DNA of 64,000 nt, taken from contig NC_092642.1 in assembly GCF_039555335.1 (NCBI RefSeq), forward strand, positions 20,960,382-21,024,381. Direction: 5' to 3'. Below are positions 32,166 through 45,289 of the stretch, piece after piece. Both the position numbers and the translations under genes were made by a program. Numbering within the stretch: the stretch's first letter is position 1; every line of letters starts with the position of its first letter. The stretch comes from Amphiura filiformis (lineage: Eukaryota; Echinodermata; Ophiuroidea; Amphilepidida; Amphiuridae). A model generated the notes under the pieces. It ran no database searches, had not been told where the DNA came from, and was given only the letters and a program-made list of their open reading frames with translations.

Positions 32166-32365
32166 CGAGGCATATTGCCATATTCTAAACATTAATTGTC
32201 ACATTTGATCTTCAGCTGGTGCTTCATCATCAGTGTGATCAGGACCAAGGTTGTAATTTCTATTTGAATACCATTGTTAGATTGGTAATTCTATAAAGAT
32301 ATGATTTCAATCTATCATCATCAACCATGTCATAACAGATTGAGGTAAGATTTTTTCTTCGAATA

Positions 32366-32620
32366 TATAAATAAATGAAATATATAATAAATTTTGGATT
32401 TATAAAGCGCCTTTCTCCAGATCTTAGAGGACTCAAAGCGCTGTAATTTCGCTGCAATGTTGAATCATCACCATCAGATCGCATCAACTAGGCCAGTTGC
32501 TGCCGAACGACGCACACCTATCCGCATTTAGATTGTAACATCCACCAATTATCTGTGCAGCTCCCCAAATTCCATTGTGTGAAGGAAGTTTTTGATAACC
32601 AAACAACTAATCACCAATTT
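32366..32620. mobile_element. Short dispersed repeat with paired AAAGCGC words
   Basis: The spacer copy at about 5350 runs TTCGAATATTTACTAG uninterrupted, while here about 255 bp lie between. The insert contains TATAAAGCGCCTTTCTCC and CTCAAAGCGCTG about 45 bp apart, a pattern common in short dispersed repeats of marine animals. Class not determined. Confidence 0.55.
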
Positions 32621-33819
32621 ATTTACCAGAAAAGATGATGAAGAGCGAATTCTAAAAATCGTATGTATGTCTTATTAACGAAGGGAAATGTATCATGTTT
32701 GGTATCCAAATAATTGCATGAATTTACTCTTTTTTTTAAAATATGTATTTTGATTTTGATTTCCCCTCGGCTAATCCTAGTGAAATATATGACGGTTCAA
32801 ATGGTATCGAGACTTTTCGGACACTCAATTCATATAGACATTCCACAGTTCACACAAGAAATTGATAGTTGGGGTGGAGATGGGGGGATGGGTGAGGTCA
32901 TTAAATAATGCCTAAATATTAGATGTAATTTTTATTAGACTTTTCTTTATTTGTAACTTAAACTGGTTTACTGATTTTGCCATCTTTATATATTTATCAG
33001 TAATATTCCATTTCCTAGGACCGGCAGTTCACCGGAAGCCCGTGTTGTGAGGGCCACAAACTGCGGCTACGTACATATACGCGAACGCTGGCTTGTTTTG
33101 TTCTTTATGACCAGAGGAAAAGTTCGACATATGACACGACTCTTTATGATATTTGATTTAAAAGATACAGGGTTATTGCACAAAGTACAACGAATTGGTT
33201 TGTGACAGAATGCAAGACATCAAGGCATCTAAATATACAGATTTGGTGTAAAAACAACGGATATGGAGAAAATCACGAAATAGTTCAATTTGGCCAACTT
33301 TTTTTGTACATCAATATACAGGGTTCGAATTGGCATGTGGGCGAATTGGTTTGGGGCTGAATTGACGAATGGTTTTGATATCGATATTGATATTTTTACA
33401 GAGCACGTGATATTTCGATATGATGATTCGAATTGTCACGTGATCGTCAAACCTGCAGGAACGGACACAAAAATGTCACCAATTCTAGTTTTATCCTTTG
33501 AGCAGTAAGGATGCCAAAAAACATTGGTTCCACTATAATGTAGGAAAACTAGATGCTAACTCAAAAATATCCCAATAGCGCCCTGTACTATCTGGTGGAT
33601 TTTAATCACATGCATTTTAATTTCTAGCTTTCGGGGGTCATTCAAGTTTCGAACTAATTTATAATTTCAGGAGTGGGGAGTGAATTTCAAGGGGGAGGGA
33701 TTGACGCAAAAAGTTGAAATTTTCGCAATGTTGGGTTTTACAGGGGCATTCCCACATGGGGGGGGGGGGGGGGCGCGTTTTTTCATAGGCCTAGTGATAG
33801 TTATTATTCTTACACCTCA
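32621..33819. other. Unrecognised intergenic DNA
   Basis: Up to about 32830 it matches the spacer at 5350-5600. The rest shows no gene: short frames only, a G run at 33759-33774 and a GC-richer patch at 33015-33090. Confidence 0.5.
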
Positions 33820-34257
33820 TACACACTTAAAACGACGGGTCAAAATATTAACCCTTTTATGGGGTCAATTTTATTTAACCCTATTCGTGGATAAATCAAC
33901 CACTGTCGGGGTCATTTTCAGTTGTTGACATCATATTAAATTGACCCCTAAAAGGGTCATATTTAAATGACCCCAAATATAGTCATTTTTCGACCCACGT
34001 TCCGGTTCATTTTCTAATCGGGACCCCTGAATGTAGTCATTTCAACTACGTTAGGGGTAATTTTCTTATCATGACCCCCAGATATAGTCATTTTTTGACA
34101 TTAATATGGTTATTTTTCAACTGACTCTATTAGGGGTCAAATCATTTTTGACCCTATTAAATGTAGTCATTTTTAACTACAACTTCGGTGTGTATAGTTG
34201 ATCCTGAAAATGGGGTCAAAATGGGGTCACTTTTGACTACCTATTTTTAAGTGTGTA
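33820..34257. mobile_element. MITE with TACACACTTAAAA ends and GGGGTCA/TAGTCATTTT repeats
   Basis: TACACACTTAAAA at 33820 and TTTTTAAGTGTGTA at 34244-34257 are inverse copies. The inside is built from repeated GACCCC/GGGGTCA and TAGTCATTTTT words at irregular 40-60 bp spacing, in both orientations. Confidence 0.65.
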
Positions 34258-36225
34258 CATCTTCATGAGAGAATGACATCAATTCATTGGTCAATCGCAA
34301 CATGGCACAATCCAAGTAGATTAACCTATCCCGTGTATGACCTATATTACCGTTTTCCCTCCTATGCACGATATCATCATCCTTAGAGAGAAAAGTTCGT
34401 ACCCCTTTCTTAAGCGTACTGTTTTTGATCCGCAAAGGTAGCCCTAGGCATTTTACATTGTATCATGATTCTCAGTATAATAAAACAGGAATTAAATATT
34501 TGATTAATGTTATGAATGAATTGGTGTCATTCTCTCATAAATATAAAATAAAACAAATACTACGTGGTATTTTCAGGGAAATAGAGTCACTATTTTCCCC
34601 TTAGTACTGGCTACTAAGGGGAAAATACCTACAAATGCCGGCTAAGTCACTGGGTTATGGGGGTCAAGGTCATTCAACAATATAGTATGTCATGAAATCG
34701 GACCATCCTCCTTTGATACTTTTGTATATTGCTTCACTTTAATTCGTTAAGGCACTTTATAGGCCCTATACGTGTAAAGTTGTTAAACAAAAAATAATAC
34801 ATATATTAGTAAATCGGGGTAAGCTTGTCATCTTTCACACTAGTTTATTGTTTAATGGACACCTGCATTTAAATATGTTTGTATATTATATATTTTAAAC
34901 GTATTCTTATTTGATTTTATGTTATTTGATATAGACCTCATATGTATCTTTAAATAGATTAATGTTACAAGTAGAAAGATTATTGTTAGCCTTTTTGGAA
35001 ATTAAAGGCCTATTCAGAGATTTACTCATCCGGACAATCGTAAAAATCATCGAGATTCAGATTTTGTACCTTTGTCATTGACATAGATGTGCTAACATAG
35101 CCTGGTACTAGGCATATCACCTTAAAAATAAGAGAAGCAGAAACACGTTATTTAATGTTTAAGCTTTATGAAAGCATCAAAAACAGAATTGAAATCGGTC
35201 AATGCATTGTGATGTAGTGTCAATTTTAAGATTGTCGTAAATGGAATAAAAACCTGCCCCAGATGTCTATAGGCCTAATGACAAAATTGGCACATTTCAA
35301 GATTTTGAAGGCTTATTTGGACGTTTGCTTGAAAAAGCAGCATTAATTCAAGTACCACAGGTTAAATGCCTCGCTTTCCTGAATTCGTTAAGGAAAACAA
35401 AATCTGTCATTGAATAATTATAATGAATTAACCAAATTATTCTATTTTAGCACTTTCGGTACATGATAGCAGGGTACGGTGTTTTTTGTTTTTTTTTGTT
35501 TTTTGCACACATACGAGGGTCGGTCAGTATGTAATAAGAGTTGACATGTGACCCCATGGATTGTTTTCATGGCATTTCTCAATGATTACATAAACACTGT
35601 ACCTTTGTCTTTCAAACAACACATGTAAAAATTGCACTAGGGACACTGTCAAATCACGCAAAAAGGCGGGCCTTTTAAATTACAACAAAGGCACGTGTTT
35701 AAAATGTCCGAGAACAGCAAAAGTACATGGTGCAAATGGCTAGTTTTGGACAGGAATAAACACTAGACCCTTGGTTTGCCTTTGGTAAAAATGAGACCTG
35801 GCATTAAATTTGTATGGAAATGGGCCGTCTTTGAACTTCAACAATTTTAGGGCTTGAAGGGAAGCAACATTATTCTGCAAAAATGTCGAAAATGATAAAG
35901 CAGTTATTACACATGACATATATTAATCATCTCCAAAACGAAAGAGAGGAAAATATAATGACTGGTCTCAAGTGAGAGCTGGTACTCAGGACCAACGCAC
36001 TGAATGGTCTATTGTTCTATTGTGTCCGATTTGAGCGCTGACATATTGGAAAATGTTGCCAATCAATATTCATGAGACTGTACATTCAACGTCCAATTTT
36101 CGAAATTGGGTGACTTGTGCTTGGCAGGTGTAAAATACACCTGACTGGGCGTTTTAAATACGTAACGCATAAAGGCATTGGCATCATCGAATGGCTGCCT
36201 ATAGTGCTGTTAGTGTAAGGCCTAT
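34258..36225. other. Unrecognised intergenic DNA
   Basis: No supportable gene. A perfect 13-bp stem with 9-nt loop lies at 34592-34626 (ATTTTCCCCTTAG/CTAAGGGGAAAAT). CGAGGGTCGGTCAGTATGTA at 35514 resembles a mariner terminal repeat, but no partner end or transposase was found. Confidence 0.4.
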
Positions 36226-36279
36226 GTGTGTGTGAGGTGGGGGGCTGTGTTTAGTTTCTATAATAATTATTATAAGGCC

Positions 36280-36608
36280 TACATTTATTTGTCATTCCTT
36301 TCTTTTCCTTTCTCTGTACTTGCTGAAGTATCACTCCCTCTTCTTATCTCCCCGGCCCTTCTCCACCCCCTCTTTACGTTTTATCCCCTCTCATTCCTAT
36401 CATTTTCCTTACCTTTCTATTTATTTACGTCTATTTATTTATTTCTCTTTATTTCTTCCTCTTTCTCTCTTCCTCCAGTCCCCTCTCATTCTGCATATCC
36501 CCTCCTCCACCCTCATCCCCTCCCAAGACCGCTCACAGAAGAGCTGCCCCCTTCAGTACGCCACTGTTTATGACATTCTCCTTAAAATAAAATAAAATAA
36601 AATAAAAT
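36280..36608. repeat. Pyrimidine-rich low-complexity tract and AAAAT microsatellite
   Basis: 36290-36535 is almost all C and T. 36585-36608 is (AAAAT)n. The open frames across it are composition artefacts. Confidence 0.75.
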
Positions 36609-38470
36609 GTCAATTTGTGAAACAACTTTTATATAGGCCTATACCGGTATACTTATTATATGTTACATGTATACGTAGCTATTTAATACCATTATTATAC
36701 TATAGATATGCATAGGCCTACATGGCAGCATTGATGTGTAATCATGCAGCAAGCGCATTCAATTTATTTAAATGAAGCACCTAATGTCAGTGGGTGACAA
36801 CGAACTATACATTAGCGGCTAATGTGTGCCTTTTGTGCTTACGGCTACTCAATCACACCCTTGGGTTCTATGGTTACAATAGGTACTTTTCGTTCCATTA
36901 GGCGCTTTCACACGACTTTCATTTGATCACTTATTGACAGTAGTCTGCTAGGTAAAGCGTTAATACACTGTCGGGTCAGCTTACCGATTTAATGGCGGAA
37001 GCCCTTTGTCCCAAACAAAAGGTACCTTTCGATGAATAGCTTGTCAGATTTCAAATCGGCACAAGGTTTCAATGCGTTACGTAATCTATTTCTTCTCCTT
37101 CCTATATAAGCTCCTTGCTCAGGACAATGTTAACTGATGCAAATCAAACAACAATCTGCGCATGCGTAGGTGGGATGACCGATACAATATGCTGGAAATG
37201 CACGAAAATTGTCAAATTTTATGTAAATAGGTCCTAAAATATTACAAAATGCTATGAAAATTATAATTTAATAATTCAGATGAATTTTTATGGATGATCT
37301 CAACCTCAAATGAACAGAAATGTTTTAAAAATAAATGTCTCATTCAAACGATGGACTCTCTCTCTATCTCTCTCTCTACCACTACTTTTTGTACAAATGT
37401 AACAATAGTAGAATAACAGTTATATTTTACAGCTACATTAAATTGACCGGTGTTGTATTGTTTTCTGGGCTATCGTATCAAATGAGGTGTCAAAATCCGC
37501 AGAAATAAATTCTGCTTCCAACGCATTTTACAGATTTGTAATACAATAGCCCGTTTTTGAATAATAGCCAATATTTAAGGGAGTAATTACTTTTTGGGCG
37601 AAAAACGCGAAAAACGCGGAGTAATTACTTTTTTGTTAACAATATTGCTAGTATGTCAACAAATGAAAGTTCTGTAATTTGTTGAAATTCTTCAATACTA
37701 AATTATTTTGAATGTCATCAAATTGTAAATCTCTAGTCACATTTTCGATGTATTAACAACTAGCTATGTAGCAAAGACGTTAACTTCATGTACAAAACAT
37801 TAACGCTCTTATTTTGTAAACATTGTATACCCATAGCTACTTTAATCAATAAATGTTCTGTAATTGTTCATTATCCTTCATTTCTATTAGACTTTCAGTG
37901 TATTAGCAAGTAAATGTATATATGTATAACAGATCTTATTCGTTTGTAAACACTTTTTTCATAACATAGGATACCCAAAGCTACTTATTATGCTAACAAT
38001 GAACGTTACAGGATAATATGTATTCAAATTCTGCCTCAAGGTTCCTGCTTAAATTGTGTTCAAGAATCAAGAAGATTTATTTGGCCCACCTTTTGCCAGT
38101 AAATAGGCTGTCATGAATTATCCAGTGTATTTTTATTATACGTGCCCGGTCTTATCACTTGGTACACAATAGCTCACCAAATGAAAGCCTGTTTTAATCA
38201 CAATGGTCAGAATTAAATAGTCAAAATGATGAGACAAATAGGCTACACTGTCCATACACTGAGTACAGTCTCGTTGCAAGATCATGGGCTAAGTACCGTA
38301 GTCCTTGTCATTTGAGGTACGTAAAAACATACTCATTATGATCGATGCGAATTATAGAAACAGTTCAAACAATAAAATAACTACACCTTTATCTTATGAC
38401 ACTTCCTCATTTGCTCGTCCTGTTCCTTTTTAAAGGAATTTTTATTTTGAGATGTTTACCTTGATATTAT
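36609..38470. other. Unrecognised intergenic DNA upstream of the gene at 38741
   Basis: AT-rich, without a recognisable gene. A CT microsatellite lies at 37361-37378. A GGAGTAATTACTTTTT.G word occurs twice (37580 and 37618) around AAAAACGCGAAAAACGCG. Confidence 0.45.
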
Positions 38471-38530
38471 GCTATTGCGTGATGTCAGGAAGCGACGATT
38501 GTGCTGTGTAGACGTATGTTGCAATGTCAA
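38471..38530 (+). promoter_or_regulatory. Part of the conserved upstream module
   Basis: TTGCGTGATGTCAGGAAGC and GTGCTGTGTAGACGTATG..GCAATGT match the right half of the module, closest to the copies at 59110 and 62775, about 270 bp before the ATG. The left half (GGCGTCGATA..GACACCGTA) was not found. Confidence 0.45.
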
Positions 38531-38740
38531 ATGTTCCACGGCTCAACTGTTTATGCTGAATCGCTATTCGCTACATGTATGATTTCTCTCGTTGAATTTT
38601 CTCAAATTAAAACCGGAGATTGTTACTATATTATAGAGGATAAACTATTACTGGCTACAGAGGTCGAACATAATTTTGGTAACGACTTCACGAAGAAACT
38701 CAGTTTATTTTCTCAATAATATTCCAGCAGAATTGGTAAA

Positions 38741-39394
38741 ATGGCTGAAATCGTTAAGCTTAATGTTGGAGGTGTTATTTACACTACATCACGGTCAACA
38801 TTGACTAAATATCCTAACTCAATGCTCGGTACTATGTTCAGTGGACGATTACCAACAACGAAAGATGAACACGGTAACTATTGGATTGATAGTAATGGAG
38901 AGATCTTCCGATATGTGCTGGATTTCTTACGTCATGGCTGTCTCACAATTCCGGAACATTTTAAGGATTTTGAACTTCTGGAAAAAGAAGCTGATTTTTA
39001 TCAGCTCCCTGAATTAACCAAGGCAGTGAAAACAAGAAGCTGCACACAGTGTGGGAAGCAGATAAACGACACTGAAGAGAAAGAACATCTTGTAGTAAAA
39101 GTGAGCACTCGGTCTTATGACTCGTATGTGCAAATTTTTGGAGCAAATGAGACAATTCGTAAGTTACAATCGAGCCTTTCGCCATATAAAAACGGACAGA
39201 TCAATGATATGCAATGTGGTGAAAAAAATATCGTAATTCATAAGTATTGCCAACGTTCTCTTCCACCGGCTGCCTTGAAACTTGAACTACTCAATTTAGG
39301 TTTCAATATGTGTCAGAATGTACCTGATGAAGCAGAACCTGAAAAGACTGCATCATATTGGTTTATGAAGCAAAAGTCAGGGGCAGCAGAGTAA
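38741..39394 (+). CDS. KCTD-like BTB protein, intact
   Basis: Complete single-exon gene, 217 codons, start in TAAAATGG. BTB/T1 domain at residues 1-95: LNVGGVIYTTS, TLTKYPNSMLGTMFSGRLPTT, GNYWIDSNGEIFRYVLDFLRHG, LLEKEADFYQLPEL. The linker has a Cys pair (RSCTQCGKQ). The C-terminal domain (HLVVKVSTR, YVQIFGANETIRKLQ, LPPAALKLELLNLGFNMCQ) ends SYWFMKQK plus six residues. Its BTB DNA is nearly identical to the B-type copies while the C-terminal half is clearly diverged. Likely Cullin-3/BTB adaptor by family; substrate unknown. Downstream DNA is shared, diverged, with the gene at 59372. Confidence 0.9.
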   Translation: MAEIVKLNVGGVIYTTSRSTLTKYPNSMLGTMFSGRLPTTKDEHGNYWIDSNGEIFRYVLDFLRHGCLTIPEHFKDFELLEKEADFYQLPELTKAVKTRSCTQCGKQINDTEEKEHLVVKVSTRSYDSYVQIFGANETIRKLQSSLSPYKNGQINDMQCGEKNIVIHKYCQRSLPPAALKLELLNLGFNMCQNVPDEAEPEKTASYWFMKQKSGAAE

Positions 39395-41089
39395 TATGCG
39401 CTTAATGGGATAGTCTAAAGTTTCTGCTAAAGTTTGGTGAACGATTGATAGCCTCATAACTCGGGCTCGTTAAACTGAACTCTCTCAAAATCCATCCATA
39501 TAAGATGTTTAACTTTCATATTTCTGTTCACACTGTTAAATATTAAATGATTACAATCAATTTGTAGATACTATCTATAATTATGTAGCAATTTTAAAGA
39601 AATACATAAATTTGTTTGTTTAAAACATGCCCTCATTCAAGTGTAATTGTGAAACAAATTCTCCCTACAATAATGATCATATGAATCATTTACTACTGGT
39701 CCATAGGACCATCTGTTTACGCAAGGTATTGTTACATATATTTTTTCATAATGTTACTATTACACGTTACTTCTATTGTTTTACTGTTTGATGTTAATTT
39801 TCCATCATGATCATGTGTAGCCTGTAGCCATATATCTATACAATCTTGTTTACGAGTTTTAGAGGAAGAATTGTTTTACAAATTGATTGTTTTATGACAA
39901 TTACTGTAGATATGTTACAAAGTTAACCTAGTTGTTAGTTGTTGTTATATATATGAACACTTTGTATGAAACAACATTTTCCCGTTTTGTCTATTGCCTC
40001 TTTCTGATTCGGAAGTTTTCTCAATAAATTGTATAAATAAACGCAAAAGTTATCAGTGATGTGATTGTGAATTGATAAATCTTGCGATGTTGGTTTTGGT
40101 CGACTGCTCTCAACAACTGCAGGATCCGACAGTAAACCATTTAGTTGTCAATGATGCTATTTTTTTCTTCTAACGTTTTGTCACAATGTTTTACTGGTAG
40201 AATATAAAGCTATTAGGTTTTGGTTCAAACATCCTTTAAATTCAAGGTCAATTATTATAAGACTTCAACAAAAATGGACCATCTATAATTATTTGCATAA
40301 ATAAAATGAAAATGGTGCATCATTAATTTTCATAAAATCATGTAGTTTCTAAATGTATAATTATTTGTCAATCCAAATCTAAATGCAGCAATATTTTTCT
40401 CCAATCGTTGATGTTAAAATGAATGTTCCTTTGTCTTTGGGTACGAATGTACGGTACATGATGCGATGGAGCGAAAGAAAGACACTTTTAACATGTTTAA
40501 TCAGACCAAATATTTAACCAAGAACGTGTAGTTTAACATTGTCTTAATAGCATTCGTTGTTTTTGTAAATACCGTATTGCTGTACAACTGATGAAATTGC
40601 ATCATGCAGTTATTGTTAACTACATGTATGCACACAACACAGGGGCACCCACATAGACCCGTACTAGTAGAGCTGTGCTGTGGGTATAGGAGATGAACTA
40701 GTTAGCGTCATATATCAAAAAGTATAAAAGCTCTGATTTTAGTACTTGCTCTATGTTTCAATTACTTATTCTTTTCAAAATATCTGAATTTTTAATCCGG
40801 TACAAGCTTTAATAACGGGGGAGCATGCATTTGTATAAAGGAAATCTACCATCTTATCCAAACTCCCGTGTTAATCCAATGCACATTTTGCTTCACCGGA
40901 GAGGAGTGCCACCAAACCGTAATAGGTACAAATTTAGTACTTTCTGTCAATCAAGTATGGTTTATTTTCTACATGTCAATCTTTAAATTATTAGCATAGT
41001 CCTTATAATAACGGTGGACCGCCTTGATGAGTAAATGATAGCAAACCAGTGAAAATCCCCAAAACTCAGTCAGTGGAGCTCCACCCGTA
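39395..41089. other. 3' flank and intergenic DNA
   Basis: AATAAA occurs at 40023-40028 and 40036-40041, about 630 bp after the stop, as candidate polyadenylation signals. The rest is AT-rich with no recognised gene. Confidence 0.45.
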
Positions 41090-41200
41090 CATGTCAATAT
41101 TTATTTATTTATTTATTTAATCTTTCTTTAACCAGGGTAGCCCCTTCAGGAACTAGTACTGATCTCCAAGGGGGCCCTGAGTGACAATTCGCAATATACA
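41090..41200. repeat. Dispersed-repeat end with (TTTA)n
   Basis: (TTTA)n followed by TCTTTCTTTAACCAGGGTAG and CTGATCTCCAAGGGGGCCCT. This looks like the inverted 3' end of a retroposed repeat; the source family was not identified. Confidence 0.45.
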
Positions 41201-42598
41201 TATACATTGTACAATTTCATAACAGAGGTTAATATAAATTAAATTAAAAGCAATGCATGGAATCAAAAGTTACATGATACATTAGTTACATTGTACATCA
41301 GGTTCATTTTTACACCAGGTTTGGTAACACCAATAGTTACATGATTAAATACTGATAATATTATAACAATGTACATGTTTGGCAATCAGATATAAAGAAA
41401 AGACAAAAAGTTGAATAAATTTGTGGAAATTGATAAAATCTAATCACAAATCTGAAATACAGGTTTTAAAAGTATTAAGGGTCATGGAAGAAAAAAGTAT
41501 TAAGGGTCATGGACGTCATTATCGATTGGATTAGTCAACCGTAGCGGACAATTCGATAGCTCATTGGATTAATATTATCACGTGGTAAGAAATGTGCATT
41601 GGACAATCGATTACTATAATGGTTTAGTACTGCATATTTCGGTTTAATCTTCACTAAGCTGGTTTATGGCTGAATTAATGAAAAGGTCACGGTGAATTTG
41701 CCGTGGACAAAACTGCACTATGGTTGCATTGATTTTGTTCAGAGGTTCCCTATCATGCTATTGCATAGCAGTAGTTTCGGCAATTAAGGCCTATCAATGC
41801 AAATTTGATAGACATTCCATATATTAAAGGAAGATTTCGTGATCCTACCATCCTCTTTTTATGACATTTTTCAGTAGATATCCACGAAAAAAGCTTATTC
41901 CCCAAATTTCAGTTGATTTCGATTTTGCGTTAAGTTGCGAGTTGTAATTTCGTTCTTGTATACCAGAACGAAATTCAAATTTGACGATATTTTTGCTAAA
42001 CGAATTTATCTGCAAGAAATGTTTGCTACATAAACATTATGTAACCAGAGGTTTCCAGTGGTATAAAAATCCCAACCTTTTTTTGAGGCTGTGGATCACG
42101 AAATGCTCTTTTAAGAAGCCCAAATGTAATTTAAAAAGCTCTTGTGAAATAGAAATACGAATAAACAACTATCAGAATGTTGTTTGAACCGGGCGCATGT
42201 AAAGAGCTCAAAGATAATCTAAGATAATATGGACAATTTTATGAGACTTACATATCCATGTAAAGGAACAGATAAGGAATGTTGCTTTTATTGTAACACA
42301 ACCTCAGAACATTTTGAAAGTCTAGTCTGGGAATTAAAATGAAAACATGTATAAATACAAAAATGGCCCAGAACATGTATTTTAAAAGGAGTTACGTATG
42401 TTAGAGTCATTTTTCTATGGAATTACATTACCACATGCATAGTATGAGGAGTGGTCAGTATGTTTTGAAAGTTTGTGGTATCAATTATTTATACATATGA
42501 GATTTGAACATTCAAATAAAATTTTTCATCAACAAAATCCATACGTAGGGTAAAAGGTCAAAATATATGCTGACCGCTCTTCGTATAGTATAGCACAT
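41201..42598. other. Diverged downstream block (related to 60650-61200)
   Basis: GCTATTGCATAGCAGTAGTTTC at 41757 and GAATGTTGCTTTTATTGTAA at 42276 recur near 60670 and 60885. About 41822-42105 is extra here. No gene. Confidence 0.5.
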
Positions 42599-43556
42599 AG
42601 GGAGTATTCATAAATATTTTGTTGGGGTTGGAAAATATGGGGGATCAAAAACATTTTGGGTCCTAAAAAGGGGGATCAAACAAACATCAGTCCTTATTAG
42701 GGGGGATCAAAAACATTTGAGGATAAAAGTCCGGGGTAACATGACAAGGTATGCTCATTCCAATTTTTTTTGCGCGCTCGCATGAATGTTTAAGTATTCA
42801 ACTCCGTACTCTCAAGCTTCAAATTAATAAAATTTGCGCACTTTACAATTTGGGTGTAACATTATGACTCCAATGAGTCATTTTTAGCTAATGAGTTAAT
42901 AACATATATTTTTGGAGTTTTTTAGGACATGAAGGGGGATAAAAAAAAATTAGACGATAAAAAGGGGATAAAAAAAAAAAAAAAAAAAATCTCCGCTCTC
43001 CCCGTGGTTCATCTGGTTATGGCGGGGCAGATGATCCATGATAAAAGACCTCGTTTACAGGCGGTTCCGATCAGGGTAACGCCCGATTGTCGGTTACACT
43101 TGCCTGTCCTGTAAAAATACCCCGACCAGCTATCTACGGCGACCCCCTTCGTTCACCAGGTCACTTGTGCCTGGCCGAAGTTTCGTCAGCGTTATCTCCT
43201 AGATTTCAGCTGTTAATGCCTACACACTCAATTACAAGGATTTAAAAATAAATCCTTAAGACTGTAGTTAGGGACCAATCAATTTTAGATTTAAAATTAA
43301 TCTTATAGATTTGAATTTTAAATCTTAAAGATTTAATTTTAAATCTTAATGATTTAATTTTAAATCTAACACTTGATTGGTCCCTAACAACAGTCCCTTG
43401 GGATTTATTTTAAATCCTTGAAATTTAGAGTGTAGATATGCACGATATTAAAAAAAAAAAAAAAAAAAAAATCCACCTTTTTTAGGGGGTCATCAATTTT
43501 TTTGATGTCCGAGGTTTCAACTTTTCCAACCCCCACCAAAGTATGAACACTCCCTT
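42599..43556. mobile_element. Transposon with GGGAGTRTTCATA ends, containing another MITE
   Basis: AGGGAGTATTCATA..TTGGGGTTGGAAA at the left is the inverse of TTTCCAACCCCC..GTATGAACACTCCCT at the right. A GGGGGATCAAAAA-type word is repeated near the left end. A GC-rich stretch (42991-43210) and a second palindromic element (43221-43434) sit inside it, next to long A runs at 42971-42989 and 43450-43471. Confidence 0.6.
43221..43434. mobile_element. Palindromic MITE nested in 42599-43556
   Basis: TACACACTCAATTACAAGG and CCTTGAAATTTAGAGTGTA are inverse ends. The interior repeats AGATTTAAAATTA and its inverse, and ACCAATCAA..TTGATTGGT closes the inner stem. Confidence 0.68.
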
Positions 43557-44430
43557 CGTAGTAGTAGCATGGGATGTATTGGTACATCTGTATAATCATA
43601 CATAAAAATTGCGCATAGATCAAAATCTTGTGGAATGCTATTTACTTTTTGGGACTACAAAAAATTAATATGAAAAATTGCGCATTAATTCATTTCCAAA
43701 TATTATTACGATCTTACGGTCTTGTCTTATGACCGTATTAAATGTAAATTAAATATTAAAAGGTGAAATGGAAGAGTTTAAAGAATCAAATGGTGACAAT
43801 TACTTTTTATATACATCTTTATTTTATTAAACATTATTTTGAAAGGTCAAAAATCATTGTAACGACAAACAATCTGTATATATGTTACCTCATGTATATG
43901 ATATTAAAACAGCAAGAATAAACTGGTAAAATATTGTGTTTCCTTTCATCTTGACGCTTAATTGCGGTAAGTAGATTGGTCTTACAATAGCATTTGTTTG
44001 TATATGTTTGTATCGGTAATTAATTTGCTCAAACTCCATAATATTATAATTATGTCGATGGATGGCGTCTGGATTAATTTAGCTTTCATCAAAAGCACTA
44101 TTATGCTTGTAAACGAAGTTTTACGGTATATTCTGAAATTTTCAGCTTTTTATCACTTTTTGTTTGGCTGTACAAGTGCTAATTTTTAATATGGGGAGTA
44201 ACCTGCCCATGAGAATATACAGGGGTCAACAAACCTGCAAAACCATGTAAATTATCATTAAAATCCAACAAACAACAAAGAAAATGCCCATACTTGTCAA
44301 AATTGTAAAAAAAAAGAGGGGTCACTAGTAATGCCCCCTTATGCATTATGTTTTGGCCAATACGTTCCCATTTTTTAACCGATTTTTTGAAGGTGTCAAA
44401 TGCTCAGGAGGATGAGCTGCTTCAAATCAG
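43557..44430. other. Diverged downstream block
   Basis: 43800-43960 matches 61380-61540 (ACGACAAACA, ATTAAAACAG words). No gene. Confidence 0.45.
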
Positions 44431-44695
44431 CAGTGGCGTAGATTTCTTTTTGACATGGGGGGATGGGTTTAGAAAAAAATCTTGAAGTATAGTGAATGCA
44501 GCACCTTTTGGCGATGGTACAAATGCGCCCGAAAAATTTTGCCATATTGAAGCTAAACTGGTGATCATTAATTTGATCAAAAACCCACATACAGGGGGTC
44601 AACATTGGGGGGGACGATTGTATAGACTATGCCCCTGGCAAAATATTGGGGGGGGGGGGGATTTATCCCCCATCCCCCTGGGATCTACGCCTATG
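44431..44695. mobile_element. MITE with CAGTGGCGTAGAT ends
   Basis: CAGTGGCGTAGATTTC at the left and ATCTACGCCTATG at the right are inverse. G runs lie inside (44598-44606, 44648-44660). The same terminal word appears at 3580 and 16230 in the G/C tract region. Confidence 0.55.
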
Positions 44696-45289
44696 CAAAT
44701 CAGCTGGTACCCTAAGCTTTTTAAAACATAAGGTATACATGTATTTGAGTGGGGCTTCAACATTGTCAATATTGTTGTTTTCCTCGGGGTTTTTTTGTGT
44801 CACATTTTTCATTTCGAAAATACTGTCAATTTTAATGACTTATTCTTCACTTTATACACAACTTTAATTTGTCTACACTTTCGCTTGGATCACTGAATGG
44901 ACCTTTAAATATAATTCTATATCAGAGGTGCAGATATTTCTGTGTAAGCCTATCACACAAAGACAGCCTCTTAAGTATTTTACATAACGCTGAATAACAG
45001 ATACCTATAAATCTTCCGCATCTATATAACACGTAAATTGCTTTACGATTCGCCGGGCGCTATTAGCGACCAACATAAAATCGGTAACATCGCCCTCTGT
45101 AGACAGAATATGATATCAAAACGGATGCTGATGTGAACGGTTTATGTGGATCATGCTATTACACATGTTTGTCAATATGTGTGGATCACGATGAGAAGAT
45201 AATTTATTACTAGCAGTTTCAAATCTGTCATTTATAGACCCCTCTTTTTTTCTGTAAATATCTGGGATTTCCCCCCCCCCCAGCTCCAT
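44696..45289. other. Diverged downstream block
   Basis: 44900-45290 matches 61590-61975 (AGAGGTGCAG, CTATCACACAAAGA, GCTGAATAACAGAT, GTGTGGATCACGATGAGAAG-type words). No gene. Confidence 0.5.

Noticed and set aside
35510-36220. Mariner transposon starting at CGAGGGTCGGTCAGTATG
   Set aside because: A single possible terminal repeat; no partner end or transposase fragment could be read.
36226-36595. Overlapping Ser/Pro/Phe/Leu-rich frames as a membrane protein
   Set aside because: They run across a pure pyrimidine tract and appear in two frames; a composition artefact.
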